Assembly (NCBI GenBank): GCA_017938785.1 | Contig: JAGBAU010000050.1 | Location: 1-10,266, forward strand | Direction: 5' to 3' | Length of the DNA stretch: 10,266 bases | DNA from: Clostridia bacterium | Lineage (GTDB): Bacteria; Bacillota_A; Clostridia; Christensenellales; Aristaeellaceae | In this document: piece after piece, positions 1 through 6,353 of the stretch | Numbering within the stretch: the first letter of the stretch is position 1 | How the letters are laid out: every line of letters begins with the position of its first letter | Notes under the pieces: model-generated | Told to the model about the DNA's origin: nothing | What the model saw: only the letters and a program-made list of their open reading frames with translations | The model's database searches: none | Translations under genes and position numbers: made by a program

Positions 1-42
1 ACCCAGAACAGCGTAGTTTCAAGGCTTTTGAATCGGTGCCCA

Positions 43-60
43 GACCCCCGCCAGGGGGTC
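43..60. repeat. Perfect GC-rich hairpin next to the tRNA-Leu fragment
   Basis: GACCCCC (43-49) pairs perfectly with GGGGGTC (54-60) around a GCCA loop. It ends exactly where tRNA-Leu similarity begins. It has no T-tract, so it is not a usual terminator. It may be an element-end structure or a recombinase-related dyad. The function is unknown. Confidence 0.5.
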
Positions 61-117
61 ATTCAGGTTCTAGTCGGCGCTTAGTCGGTGCAGGTTCAAG
101 TCCTGTTTCCCGCACCA
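61..117 (+). tRNA. 3' fragment of tRNA-Leu(CAG); candidate attachment-site remnant
   Basis: Seen: an anticodon loop TTCAGGT (62-68, anticodon CAG at 64-66), 3' anticodon strand TCTAG (69-73), a long class II variable arm (CGGC 75-78 pairing with GTCG 84-87), a T arm (GCAGG 90-94, loop TTCAAGT, CCTGT 102-106), the 3' acceptor strand TTCCCGC (107-113), discriminator A and an encoded CCA (115-117). The long variable arm and CAG anticodon point to leucine. The 5' half is missing: no GCGGGAA acceptor strand or D arm lies in 1-60, and bases 57-61 (GGTCA) cannot pair with TCTAG. Known: tyrosine-recombinase elements often integrate at tRNA genes, rebuild the gene at one end and leave a 3' fragment at the other. 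Inferred: this is the displaced end, with the element lying left of the window. It should not yield a functional tRNA. A simple deletion could give the same picture. Confidence 0.75.
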
Positions 118-120
118 AAG

Positions 121-154
121 CCTTGAAACGTAAGTTTCAAGGTCTTTTTCTTTT
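121..154 (+). terminator. Rho-independent terminator downstream of the tRNA-Leu fragment
   Basis: The nine-base stem CCTTGAAAC (121-129) / GTTTCAAGG (134-142) closes a GTAA loop and is followed by TCTTTTTCTTTT. It lies four bases past the CCA end, as expected for the original terminator of the tRNA-Leu gene. The left arm can also pair with an upstream copy at 16-28, reported under findings. Confidence 0.85.
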
Positions 155-281
155 ATAGAAATGCTTTGATAATATGTATACGATAAACTATAAGCGTACT
201 GCGAATAAGAAAGATAGGTTGATGTTCATATGAAAAAGATGTGTGTATGGTTTTGCATGCAGTGATGCCTGAAAACGTTTG

Positions 282-311
282 TTGACATTCCCGCCCCTGC
301 AATGCTATCAT
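282..311 (+). promoter_or_regulatory. Sigma-A-type promoter for the CBM9-like gene
   Basis: A consensus -35 box TTGACA (282-287) is followed, after 18 bases, by TATCAT (306-311). The TGC just before the -10 box (303-305) makes it an extended -10. Transcription would begin near 318, giving a leader of about 28 bases with the ribosome site AGGGAGG at 331-337. The rest of the 158-345 interval shows no other gene or structure that I can support. Confidence 0.75.
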
Positions 312-345
312 TATAAAAAAAGAACAGTTAAGGGAGGCCTTTCAA

Positions 346-1158
346 ATGACCAAACCCCGCTATACCATTTACAAAACCCGTACGCCCATCGTAATCGACG
401 GCAAGCTGAACGGCAAAATCTGGGATAAAGCGCCCTGGTCCGATCGTTTCATCGACCTCATCTCCGGCGAGCCCGTCATCTTTGACACCCGCGTGAAGTG
501 CCTGTGGGACGAGGAAAACCTCTACATCGGCTTCTGGGCCGAGGAGCCCTTTGTGACCGGCCAGCTCGAAGAGCGCGACAGCATCATCTTCAGCGAGAAC
601 GACCTGGAGATCTTCCTGGGCGACGGCGATACCTATTACGAGCTGGAAGTCAACGCCAAGAATACCGTTTATGAAGTGTTCTACATCTGGCGCGACGTAT
701 ATGTGAAGAACGGCTGGAGCAAGCGCCCCGAGTATGACCTGCTGGCCACTGAGGCCCGCTCCTTCGGCGGCAACCATGACCGCACCACCACTCACTTCTG
801 GACCGGCACCCATCCCCGCGGAGATAAGTTTGCCTTCATCCACTGGGATTATCCGGGCCTGAAGACCGCCGTGCACGTGGAGGGTACCCTCAACGATAAC
901 TCCGATATCGACAAGGGCTGGAGCCTGGAAATCGTGCTTCCCTGGAAGGGCATGAAGGACCTGGCAGACGGCAAGCCCATCCCGCCCAAGGAGGGTGATA
1001 TGTGGAAGATCGGCTTCTACCGCTTCAACCAGCTGCGCAATGCCGGTGAAAACGTCGGCATGGGTTGGGGCCTGGATATGATGGGCGATAACTGCAACCA
1101 TAAGCCCGAGAAGTTCTCTGACTGCATGTTCTCCGAGACCTACGTCGAGGATCTGTAA
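346..1158 (+). CDS. Carbohydrate-binding family 9-like (CBM9/DOMON-type) protein
   Basis: This 270-residue protein resembles the CBM9-like family, a beta-sandwich fold that in xylanases binds sugar chain ends. Typical features are the N-terminal PIVIDGKLNGKIWDKAPW stretch (about residues 15-32), the central NDLEIFLGDGD followed by YYELEVNAKNT (about 84-106), the GWSLEIVLPW strand (about 197-206) and a late MWKIGFYRFNQ segment. There is no signal peptide, membrane segment or attached catalytic domain, so the protein is probably cytosolic, unlike CBM9 modules of secreted xylanases. The ATG at 346 follows AGGGAGG by eight bases and starts just before the conserved region. The gene stands alone, with its own promoter and a terminator directly after. 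A role in sensing or handling a sugar derivative is only a guess; solo CBM9-like proteins of this size are common in fibre-degrading gut bacteria but poorly characterised. Confidence 0.85.
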   Translation: MTKPRYTIYKTRTPIVIDGKLNGKIWDKAPWSDRFIDLISGEPVIFDTRVKCLWDEENLYIGFWAEEPFVTGQLEERDSIIFSENDLEIFLGDGDTYYELEVNAKNTVYEVFYIWRDVYVKNGWSKRPEYDLLATEARSFGGNHDRTTTHFWTGTHPRGDKFAFIHWDYPGLKTAVHVEGTLNDNSDIDKGWSLEIVLPWKGMKDLADGKPIPPKEGDMWKIGFYRFNQLRNAGENVGMGWGLDMMGDNCNHKPEKFSDCMFSETYVEDL

Positions 1159-1166
1159 GGGAAAGA

Positions 1167-1199
1167 AAAAGCTCCGAAACATCATGTTTCGGAGCTTTT
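1167..1199. terminator. Bidirectional terminator between convergent genes
   Basis: GCTCCGAAAC (1171-1180) pairs perfectly with GTTTCGGAGC (1186-1195) around ATCAT. Flanking AAAA (1167-1170) and TTTT (1196-1199) supply a T-tract on either strand. It sits between the stop of the CBM9-like gene and that of the facing oxidoreductase and can serve both. Confidence 0.85.
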
Positions 1200-1209
1200 G
1201 TTATGTGCA

Positions 1210-2187
1210 TCAATAGCCGATTTCCTTGAGTACCTTGTCAAGAGTGCGGGCATTCATGCGAGTGAATTCGTGGCTTACATGCAGCTTTTCGCCCTCTGCG
1301 ATGCAGCGGCCCAGCTGTTCCACCTCGAGGCGGTAGTTCTGGGGTGCGGTCACGGTCTTGACCTGTTCGCCGGCGTCGGTGATCAGGGTGTAGCTCAGCT
1401 CGCCCGCCTGGTTGAACTGTACCTCGGACTTGATTGCGCCCTTGGTGCCGTGGATCTGGAAGCGGTCGATGCGCTTATCCTGCTCGGTGGCCAGCAGCAT
1501 GCCGCACTGGAAGCTGGCGCGCTTGCCGCTCTTGAAGCCGAGGACAGCGGCGGTGAGGATATCGATATTCTGGTCGGAGAACTGGGCAACGGCCTGTACG
1601 CGGTCCGGTTCCTCGCCCAGCATCCACAGAATCTGGCTGGTGCAGTAGCAACCAAGGTCGTAGGTGCAGCCGCCGAAGGTCTCGCGGCGCATGCGGATGT
1701 TGCTCAGGTTATAGTCGGAGGTCAGGAAGGCGGATTCCATGTAGAGCACATCGCCGATGGCGCCGGCGTCCAGCTCGGCCTTCACGGCGGAGATGATGGG
1801 GCTGTGCAGGTAGGCAAAGGCTTCCATCAGCAGCACGCCGTTTTCCTCTGCGGCGGCGATCATGCGCTCGATTTCCTCAAGGGTGGGCGCCAGGGGCTTT
1901 TCGCAGAGCACGTGCTTCTTGGCGTTCAGCGCCTTCACAGCCCATTCGCAGTGGAGTTCGTTGGGCAGGGGAATGTATACGGCTTCAATTTCGGGATCGG
2001 CCAGCAGGGCTTCGTAGCTGTCATAGGCTCTCTGGAAGCCGAACTCGGCGCGGAATGCTTCGGCCTTTTCCATGCTGCGGCCCGCGATGGCGACCATTTC
2101 ACAGTTTTCCGCCTGCTGCATGCCGGGGATGGTGCAGCCGCGTGCGATACCAGCGGTGCCCAGCACGCCCCATTTGATCTTTCTCAT
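1210..2187 (-). CDS. Gfo/Idh/MocA family NAD(P)-dependent oxidoreductase
   Basis: The 325-residue product has the two-domain layout of the Gfo/Idh/MocA family, which oxidises or reduces sugars, inositols and related polyols with NAD(P). The N-terminal Rossmann fold shows GVLGTAGIA (residues 7-15) after the first strand. The family CEKPLA motif lies at 95-100, with the catalytic lysine at 97. The C-terminal alpha/beta domain carries GGCTYDLGCY (172-181), matching the DxGxY/H active-site motif. The MEAFAY segment near 121-126 resembles the glucose-fructose oxidoreductase/xylose dehydrogenase branch. The length is normal for the family. The ATG at 2187 is preceded by GGAGGAA with seven bases of spacing. 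It is cytosolic and monocistronic, convergent with the CBM9-like gene, so shared regulation is not implied. The substrate cannot be read from the sequence. Confidence 0.93.
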   Translation of the reverse strand: MRKIKWGVLGTAGIARGCTIPGMQQAENCEMVAIAGRSMEKAEAFRAEFGFQRAYDSYEALLADPEIEAVYIPLPNELHCEWAVKALNAKKHVLCEKPLAPTLEEIERMIAAAEENGVLLMEAFAYLHSPIISAVKAELDAGAIGDVLYMESAFLTSDYNLSNIRMRRETFGGCTYDLGCYCTSQILWMLGEEPDRVQAVAQFSDQNIDILTAAVLGFKSGKRASFQCGMLLATEQDKRIDRFQIHGTKGAIKSEVQFNQAGELSYTLITDAGEQVKTVTAPQNYRLEVEQLGRCIAEGEKLHVSHEFTRMNARTLDKVLKEIGY

Positions 2188-2219
2188 TTGCTGTTCCTCC
2201 GTTTGTTTTTCTGATTCAT

Positions 2220-2248
2220 AGTTTACTACATGCGGCTTCTTTTTTCAA
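2220..2248 (-). promoter_or_regulatory. Promoter of the Gfo/Idh/MocA gene
   Basis: On the minus strand, TTGAAA (2243-2248) and TAAACT (2220-2225) are separated by 17 bases. This lies about 33 bases upstream of the ATG, with the ribosome site (2194-2200) between. The -10 match is moderate. Confidence 0.55.
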
Positions 2249-2275
2249 TCATCTGGAAAGGATTGGGCTTTTTGG

Positions 2276-2311
2276 AACAAAAAATGCTGGAATCGTTCGA
2301 TTCCAGCATTT
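2276..2311 (-). terminator. Terminator of tRNA-Thr
   Basis: A perfect 13-base stem (2282-2294 with 2299-2311, core TGCTGGAATC) closes a four-base loop. Read on the minus strand it ends in a run of six T and lies directly beyond the CCA end of tRNA-Thr. Confidence 0.9.
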
Positions 2312-2312
2312 A

Positions 2313-2388
<76 letters not shown>

Positions 2389-2412
2389 ATGTTGCGCTTC
2401 AACACAAATATT

Positions 2413-2441
2413 ATTCTATCACAAAACTTGCAAAAAGGCAA
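2413..2441 (-). promoter_or_regulatory. Promoter of tRNA-Thr
   Basis: Read on the minus strand, TTGCCT (2436-2441), a 17-base spacer and TAGAAT (2413-2418) preceded by TGA give an extended -10 promoter. Transcription would begin about 18 bases before the mature tRNA 5' end. Confidence 0.7.
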
Positions 2442-2543
2442 GGGGAATTTATGATGGGAAGTGGGCTTTTTGGAAAAGTTGGGTATGTTTTCCATAAGAA
2501 TATGGTTTTCAAAGGAAAATGTATGGATTTTTCAGCGCGTTTG

Positions 2544-2552
2544 TGGTATCAT
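2544..2552 (+). promoter_or_regulatory. Extended -10 promoter for the first YczE-like gene
   Basis: TGG directly followed by TATCAT (2547-2552) forms an extended -10 element about 39 bases before the ATG at 2591. The -35 candidate 17 bases upstream (TGGATT, 2524-2529) is poor. The AT-rich 2450-2540 interval has only short, weak hairpins and no gene that I can support. Confidence 0.45.
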
Positions 2553-2590
2553 AGACGCGTTTTAAGCAAGCATTGGAAAGGGGTAGCATT

Positions 2591-3205
2591 ATGCCTAAAA
2601 AGATTGCATCCACAATTCTCGGTATCCTGCTGGTTTACAGTGCTGTAGCCTTCGCCATCAAGGCGGGCATCGGCGTTTTGCCGGTGGACGCCGCCATCAC
2701 CTCCATCGCCACGCTGATCGGCATGAAGGTGGGCACCTTCTCCATGCTGTTCCACGGCAGCTTTTTTGTGGGGCAGATCATCATTGAAAAGAAGGACTTC
2801 CGCAAGACCGAGCTATTGCAGCTGCTCTACATCACCCTGGGCGGCACCGTGCTGAACTTCTTCCTGTACACGGTTCTGAAGAACGTGACCTTCACCGCCT
2901 ATCCGCTGCGCCTGATCGTATGCGTGCTGGCCTTCCTGGTGAGCGCCTTCGGCTGCACCATGGTGCTGGAAACCCATCTGATGCGCACGCCCATGGAAGG
3001 CTGTATCCAGATGATTGCAGAGCGCATCGGCACTACCATGGGCAAGCTCCGCCAGAAAATCGACATCGTGCTGGTGATTATCAGCGTAGCCATCACCCTG
3101 ATCTTCAAGCAGGACTGGACCCTGCGCGAGGGCACCATCATTGCGGCGCTGATCTTCGGACCGGCTATGGACTTCTGGAAGAAGCATGTGTTTTCCCGGA
3201 AGTGA
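2591..3205 (+). CDS. YczE/DUF6198-like integral membrane protein
   Basis: The product has 204 residues and about five membrane-spanning segments. It fits the YczE family (COG2364): a first helix followed by a short loop with GIGVLPVDAA (about residues 27-36), a MKVGTFSMLFHG helix start near 46-57, a charged IEKKDFRKTE loop, a central helix ending near METHLMRTPMEG-like residues (a loop between helices, about 124-136), and a C-terminal REGTIIAALIFGPAMDFW segment matching the family's GT...GP..FF ending. No function is established for the family; a transport role is often suspected. The ATG at 2591 is preferred because GGAAAGGGG precedes it with seven bases of spacing; a TTG at 2573 would add six residues but has no good ribosome site. 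It is monocistronic and convergent with the next gene. A second, divergent member lies at 6354-6995. Confidence 0.8.
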   Translation: MPKKIASTILGILLVYSAVAFAIKAGIGVLPVDAAITSIATLIGMKVGTFSMLFHGSFFVGQIIIEKKDFRKTELLQLLYITLGGTVLNFFLYTVLKNVTFTAYPLRLIVCVLAFLVSAFGCTMVLETHLMRTPMEGCIQMIAERIGTTMGKLRQKIDIVLVIISVAITLIFKQDWTLREGTIIAALIFGPAMDFWKKHVFSRK

Positions 3206-3221
3206 GCCTCTGAGATAAAGC

Positions 3222-3258
3222 AAACCCTTCATTCGCTTAGAGCGGATGAAGGGTTTTT
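3222..3258. terminator. Terminator between YczE-like and GT-C-like genes
   Basis: AAACCCTTCATTCGCT (3222-3237) pairs with AGCGGATGAAGGGTTT (3241-3256), with one G-T pair and a TAG loop, and runs into TTTTT on the plus strand. It terminates the YczE-like gene. Because the stem is strong and the T-run is partly repeated on the other strand, it may also serve the facing operon. Confidence 0.85.
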
Positions 3259-3265
3259 GAATTGA

Positions 3266-5011
3266 TTACAGGGACGCGCTTGTTTTCCGCAGCAAAAAGC
3301 CATCATGGATCTGTGTAAGCTCATAGTGGAATGCTTTGGAAAACTGCAAAGCCATGTCCTTGTTTTCCAGATCAATGAATGCCGCATCCGGGGTTTTATC
3401 CGGATGCAGGCTGTAGTATTCCTTCAAGCGAGCCAGGGCGTTTTCATTCACACCGGAAAGCCATGCGGAATAGGTTGCAAACTCAAAATCCTCGCACAGG
3501 TACATCCATGTCGATTTGGAAAAAAACAGAACCTTTCGGACATTGAGTTCTTTTACCTTGTCGATCACTTTCAGGCCGCGGCGGTAAGAATCCGCACGTT
3601 CTTCGGATGTATATAATCCTGCTTCAATGCCTTCGTCCAGAGATACCGTCAGTTTCGACATGCCGCTGTCCCAGAATACGCTGCTGTAGCGAAGCTCAAA
3701 CTGGCTGGCCAACTGGAAGACCAGCAGGATACAGGCAAGCGCGGCGGCGCATTTCTTAAAAAAGCCTGGACGGATTTCGCCGGCAATTTCGCCGGTGAAC
3801 ACGGCAATCATTGCCATGCTTGCAAAGAGGGATACGCTCGATGCGGACGATATTGCATAAAAGGCTTGGTTGGACGTCAGGTGCAGGCAGAAGGAATATG
3901 CCATACCCGGGATCCAGAAAAGCAGAAACAACAAGCGGCTGATTCTTTTTTTCGAGAGCAGAAACACGAACAGCCCCAGGATGTTGGCCGACCACATAAC
4001 CATATTGATATAGTGCAGCGTACGGTAGTGATCTGCCATCAGGATCAATGTGGGCATTGCGGCGATGAAGAAATAAAGCGCTCCACGGTCCTTTCTTCTT
4101 TTGTCCAACAGGCATATGCTAAACAGTGCGAAAAGAAGGGGATACAGGTATTTGCAAAGCGGGGTGGCTTTTAGTATTGCGCCCAGGAAACGGATTGACT
4201 TGGAGAGAAGGGATATTGCCGGATGCTCGGGATCGTTCATGATATGCGGGAATGCCGCTATGATGCTGTCGATGGAAGCTCTGGAGCAAATAAACAGAAC
4301 AAAGGCGGCGGCTGCGGTTACAATTCCCACAAAATAGGGCAAAGCGCGCCGTACAGACAGAATCTCTGCAGCAGGCCCAGCGCTCCTTCGCTTGGAGTCA
4401 GGCAGGCACATCCAAACGATAACCGCAGTCAGGTAGAGCATAAAAACGAACGCCAGATACGGACAGCACAGAACTGCTGCCGAGAAACTGATTCCTGCGA
4501 AAAAAAGGGCGATGCGGTCATGCTTTTGATTGGGAAGGAAGAGCAATCCCATAGCAATCAGGGCCATGATGCCCATGGAATTGTAGGACAGGGCCATGAT
4601 GCCGAAGGGAATATAAACCATAAAACTGATTGCGGCGCATGCTGCGCCGGTCCAGCTGTATTTCCGCAGGCGGCAGTATGCAAACAGTGAAAGCGCGCAT
4701 TGGACAAAGACTGTGAAATACCGCATTGCCAGAATGATGCCTTCCGTTCCCTGGTTCATCGTAACGAACAGAGACACAAAGGGAAGCGTTAAAAAGCCTG
4801 ACATCTGTGAAAGATGCCATTCATGCGCGAAAAGTGAATCGCCCATAAACAGCCGGTACGGGATCGTTAAGTAGAATGATTCATCAATGTTTCCAATGCT
4901 ATATCTGCATTTCCATGCGAGGAAAATGGCGGTAAGGGCAAAGATGATGCAAAAGACAACATCCTGAAGCCGGCGCTTCCTGTCAAGCATCTGTTTGTTG
5001 AAAAGTGGCAT
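3266..5011 (-). CDS. Polytopic membrane protein resembling GT-C glycosyltransferases
   Basis: The 581-residue product has a first membrane helix at about residues 17-33, then an extracytoplasmic NIDESFYLTIPYRLFMGD segment (41-58), followed by roughly ten more hydrophobic helices to about residue 420 and a C-terminal soluble part of about 160 residues. The acidic DE pair (43-44) followed by a tyrosine just after helix 1 is the hallmark of GT-C enzymes such as ArnT/PMT relatives, which move sugars from polyprenyl-phosphate carriers on the outer face of the membrane. The ATG at 5011 is preceded by AGGGAG with eight bases of spacing. This ribosome site overlaps the stop of the upstream acyltransferase gene, 12 bases away, so the two genes are surely cotranscribed. 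GT-C assignment rests on topology and the DE motif only. It could also be another polytopic envelope protein; donor and acceptor are unknown. Confidence 0.65.
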   Translation of the reverse strand: MPLFNKQMLDRKRRLQDVVFCIIFALTAIFLAWKCRYSIGNIDESFYLTIPYRLFMGDSLFAHEWHLSQMSGFLTLPFVSLFVTMNQGTEGIILAMRYFTVFVQCALSLFAYCRLRKYSWTGAACAAISFMVYIPFGIMALSYNSMGIMALIAMGLLFLPNQKHDRIALFFAGISFSAAVLCCPYLAFVFMLYLTAVIVWMCLPDSKRRSAGPAAEILSVRRALPYFVGIVTAAAAFVLFICSRASIDSIIAAFPHIMNDPEHPAISLLSKSIRFLGAILKATPLCKYLYPLLFALFSICLLDKRRKDRGALYFFIAAMPTLILMADHYRTLHYINMVMWSANILGLFVFLLSKKRISRLLFLLFWIPGMAYSFCLHLTSNQAFYAISSASSVSLFASMAMIAVFTGEIAGEIRPGFFKKCAAALACILLVFQLASQFELRYSSVFWDSGMSKLTVSLDEGIEAGLYTSEERADSYRRGLKVIDKVKELNVRKVLFFSKSTWMYLCEDFEFATYSAWLSGVNENALARLKEYYSLHPDKTPDAAFIDLENKDMALQFSKAFHYELTQIHDGFLLRKTSASL

Positions 5012-5023
5012 GATGCGAACTCC

Positions 5024-6112
5024 CTATTCTATTGGATAAAGCTTTTTGAAAACCCCTGCAGCGCAATTTGAAGCCAAGCGGAACAGCTTGTCTCCCAGGC
5101 TGTTTATTCTCAGCAGCCGGAACAGGGAGCTCCTTATCCTGTCAATGACCAGGCATGCCGCAAAAACAGCCGCAGCGCTCAGAAGTACCAGGAGGGGGTA
5201 CAGCCATATCGGAGCTTCCGCAATCCATGCAAAACGATTCTTGATGAGCATGTTCCAGACGGTTTTATGTACATGGATCAGGTATACGCCGAATGCAGCG
5301 GGCGCCCAAAACACTATCCATTTCTTCGCTAGTTCGCCGAAGCGAATCCTGGAGAAGAGGATTACCAGGGAAACGGAAATTGCCAGAACGGTGGGACTGA
5401 TAAACTTACCGAGTATCGTTGTATTCAACAGAACACCCACTGCATAGGAGAGCGCCATATTGATGATGATGCACAGAACTGCGCAGCGTGCGTGGACGCG
5501 TTCTGCAACTGCGCACTTTTTCAGCCAGGCGCCCAGAAGATACAGTACAAACAGCCAGAGGAAGCTGTATCCGCGGTTCAGGCCGAAATCCGGTCCGACA
5601 GAAGCAAAGCAGGAAAACAGCAGGAACAGGCACAGTGCGAATTTGTTCATTTCCGCGCGGCTGCTGCCCCGAACCAGTTTGTTCAGCCAGGGAGCCAGAA
5701 AAAATACTCCGGTGTATGCCGTGAAATACCAGTAGCGGTCGGTAGTAAGCGGTAGTGCAGACGCAAGGAGGGCCTTGGGCGTCACTTTCGAAAGCCCGGA
5801 CAAATGGGAGAGCAGAGTCAGACCAAAACTATAAAGGAAAACCTGAAGCCATATAGAGAAATACTTGGAAAACCTATAGGGCTGCTCATGTTCTGAATAC
5901 AAAACATAGCCGCTGATGATGCCGAAACAGTTGACCGAGCACATGGTAAAGAGCATCATACATGCGCCTACATATTGATTGACGCCGGATGCGGCGTCCA
6001 AAGCACCGCCCTGGTTCAGAACATGGAGAATGGTGACGAGAAACATCGAGACCAGGCGCAGCAGGTCAATTCCATAATTCCGGTCCAGAGATGCGGGCTG
6101 TGTTTTATGCAT
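5024..6112 (-). CDS. Membrane acyltransferase, acyltransferase-3 (OatA/WecH-like) family
   Basis: The 362-residue product has about ten membrane helices. It begins with YGIDLLRLVSMFLVTILH (residues 13-30), the family signature with the conserved Arg19 and His30. ISGYVLYSEH about 80 residues in matches the usual SGf.l segment, and a late VYLIHVHK segment is also typical. Acyltransferase-3 proteins O-acetylate or succinylate envelope sugars. No fused SGNH domain is present. The ATG at 6112 is chosen because AAGGAG precedes it with a ten-base gap and the conserved region begins at residue 13. An in-frame ATG at 6172 would start at the -10 box of the promoter, so it is unlikely. First gene of an operon with the GT-C-like gene, which together suggest decoration of an exported glycan or glycolipid. 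The acyl group and acceptor are not readable from the sequence. Confidence 0.88.
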   Translation of the reverse strand: MHKTQPASLDRNYGIDLLRLVSMFLVTILHVLNQGGALDAASGVNQYVGACMMLFTMCSVNCFGIISGYVLYSEHEQPYRFSKYFSIWLQVFLYSFGLTLLSHLSGLSKVTPKALLASALPLTTDRYWYFTAYTGVFFLAPWLNKLVRGSSRAEMNKFALCLFLLFSCFASVGPDFGLNRGYSFLWLFVLYLLGAWLKKCAVAERVHARCAVLCIIINMALSYAVGVLLNTTILGKFISPTVLAISVSLVILFSRIRFGELAKKWIVFWAPAAFGVYLIHVHKTVWNMLIKNRFAWIAEAPIWLYPLLVLLSAAAVFAACLVIDRIRSSLFRLLRINSLGDKLFRLASNCAAGVFKKLYPIE

Positions 6113-6176
6113 GGTATGCAGCTCCTTTTGTATGAGGTTACACGGATTGAAATCGTGTTGAAATTGAGGCAAATTT

Positions 6177-6205
6177 ATTATAGTATATTTAATTCATAAG
6201 GTCAA
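6177..6205 (-). promoter_or_regulatory. Strong promoter of the acyltransferase/GT-C operon
   Basis: On the minus strand TTGACC (6200-6205), exactly 17 bases, then TATAAT (6177-6182). This is close to full consensus and gives a leader of about 58 bases before the ATG at 6112. The -35 box lies inside a palindrome (6200-6210). Confidence 0.85.
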
Positions 6206-6210
6206 TGACC
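6200..6210. promoter_or_regulatory. Palindrome GGTCAATGACC over the -35 box
   Basis: GGTCA and TGACC form a perfect five-base dyad around a central A. Half of it is the -35 box of the acyltransferase operon. A dimeric regulator bound here would block RNA polymerase. It is short enough that chance is possible. Confidence 0.35.
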
Positions 6211-6252
6211 AGCCTGTTATTCCGCAACAGTTTACAGGACCGAAAAATGGGC

Positions 6253-6286
6253 AAAAGAAAAAAGCAGAAACCTTCGTTTCTGCTTT
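6253..6286 (-). terminator. Terminator of the second YczE-like gene
   Basis: AAAGCAGAAAC (6261-6271) pairs with GTTTCTGCTTT (6276-6286) around CTTC. Read on the minus strand it is followed by TTTCTTTT. It lies about 70 bases beyond the stop of the YczE-like gene and before the promoter of the acyltransferase operon, which it insulates. Confidence 0.85.
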
Positions 6287-6353
6287 ATGCACGGATGACC
6301 GGACATGCACCGGCGCCGCGGTCTCGACCAGATGCAGCGTTGTTTGGTTTTTC

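Noticed and set aside
83..91. AGTCGGTGC resembling the end of Cas9 tracrRNA
   Set aside because: It is part of the tRNA-Leu variable arm and T stem; no CRISPR repeats or cas genes are in the window.
1..157. T-box riboswitch or group I intron in tRNA-Leu
   Set aside because: No T-box AGGGTGG-type motif is present, and no upstream tRNA half or intron core is seen in bases 1-60; a 3' tRNA fragment explains the sequence better, although bases left of the window are unseen.
328..1185. Long minus-strand open frame (285 residues) opposite the CBM9-like gene
   Set aside because: It mirrors the third-position GC bias of the plus-strand gene, is rich in Ala/Val/Gly/His, has no ribosome site and no recognisable motif.
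1198..2214. Long plus-strand open frame (338 residues) opposite the oxidoreductase gene
   Set aside because: The minus strand encodes a complete Gfo/Idh/MocA protein with all motifs; the plus frame is composition-driven.
2470..2520. Short AT-rich dyads (CCATA/TATGG, TTTTC/GAAAA)
   Set aside because: Five-base stems in AT-rich promoter DNA are expected by chance and no T-tract or conserved structure is evident.
2451..2648. Small plus-strand open frame overlapping the start of the YczE-like gene
   Set aside because: It runs through the promoter and ribosome site of the YczE-like gene in another frame and has no motif.
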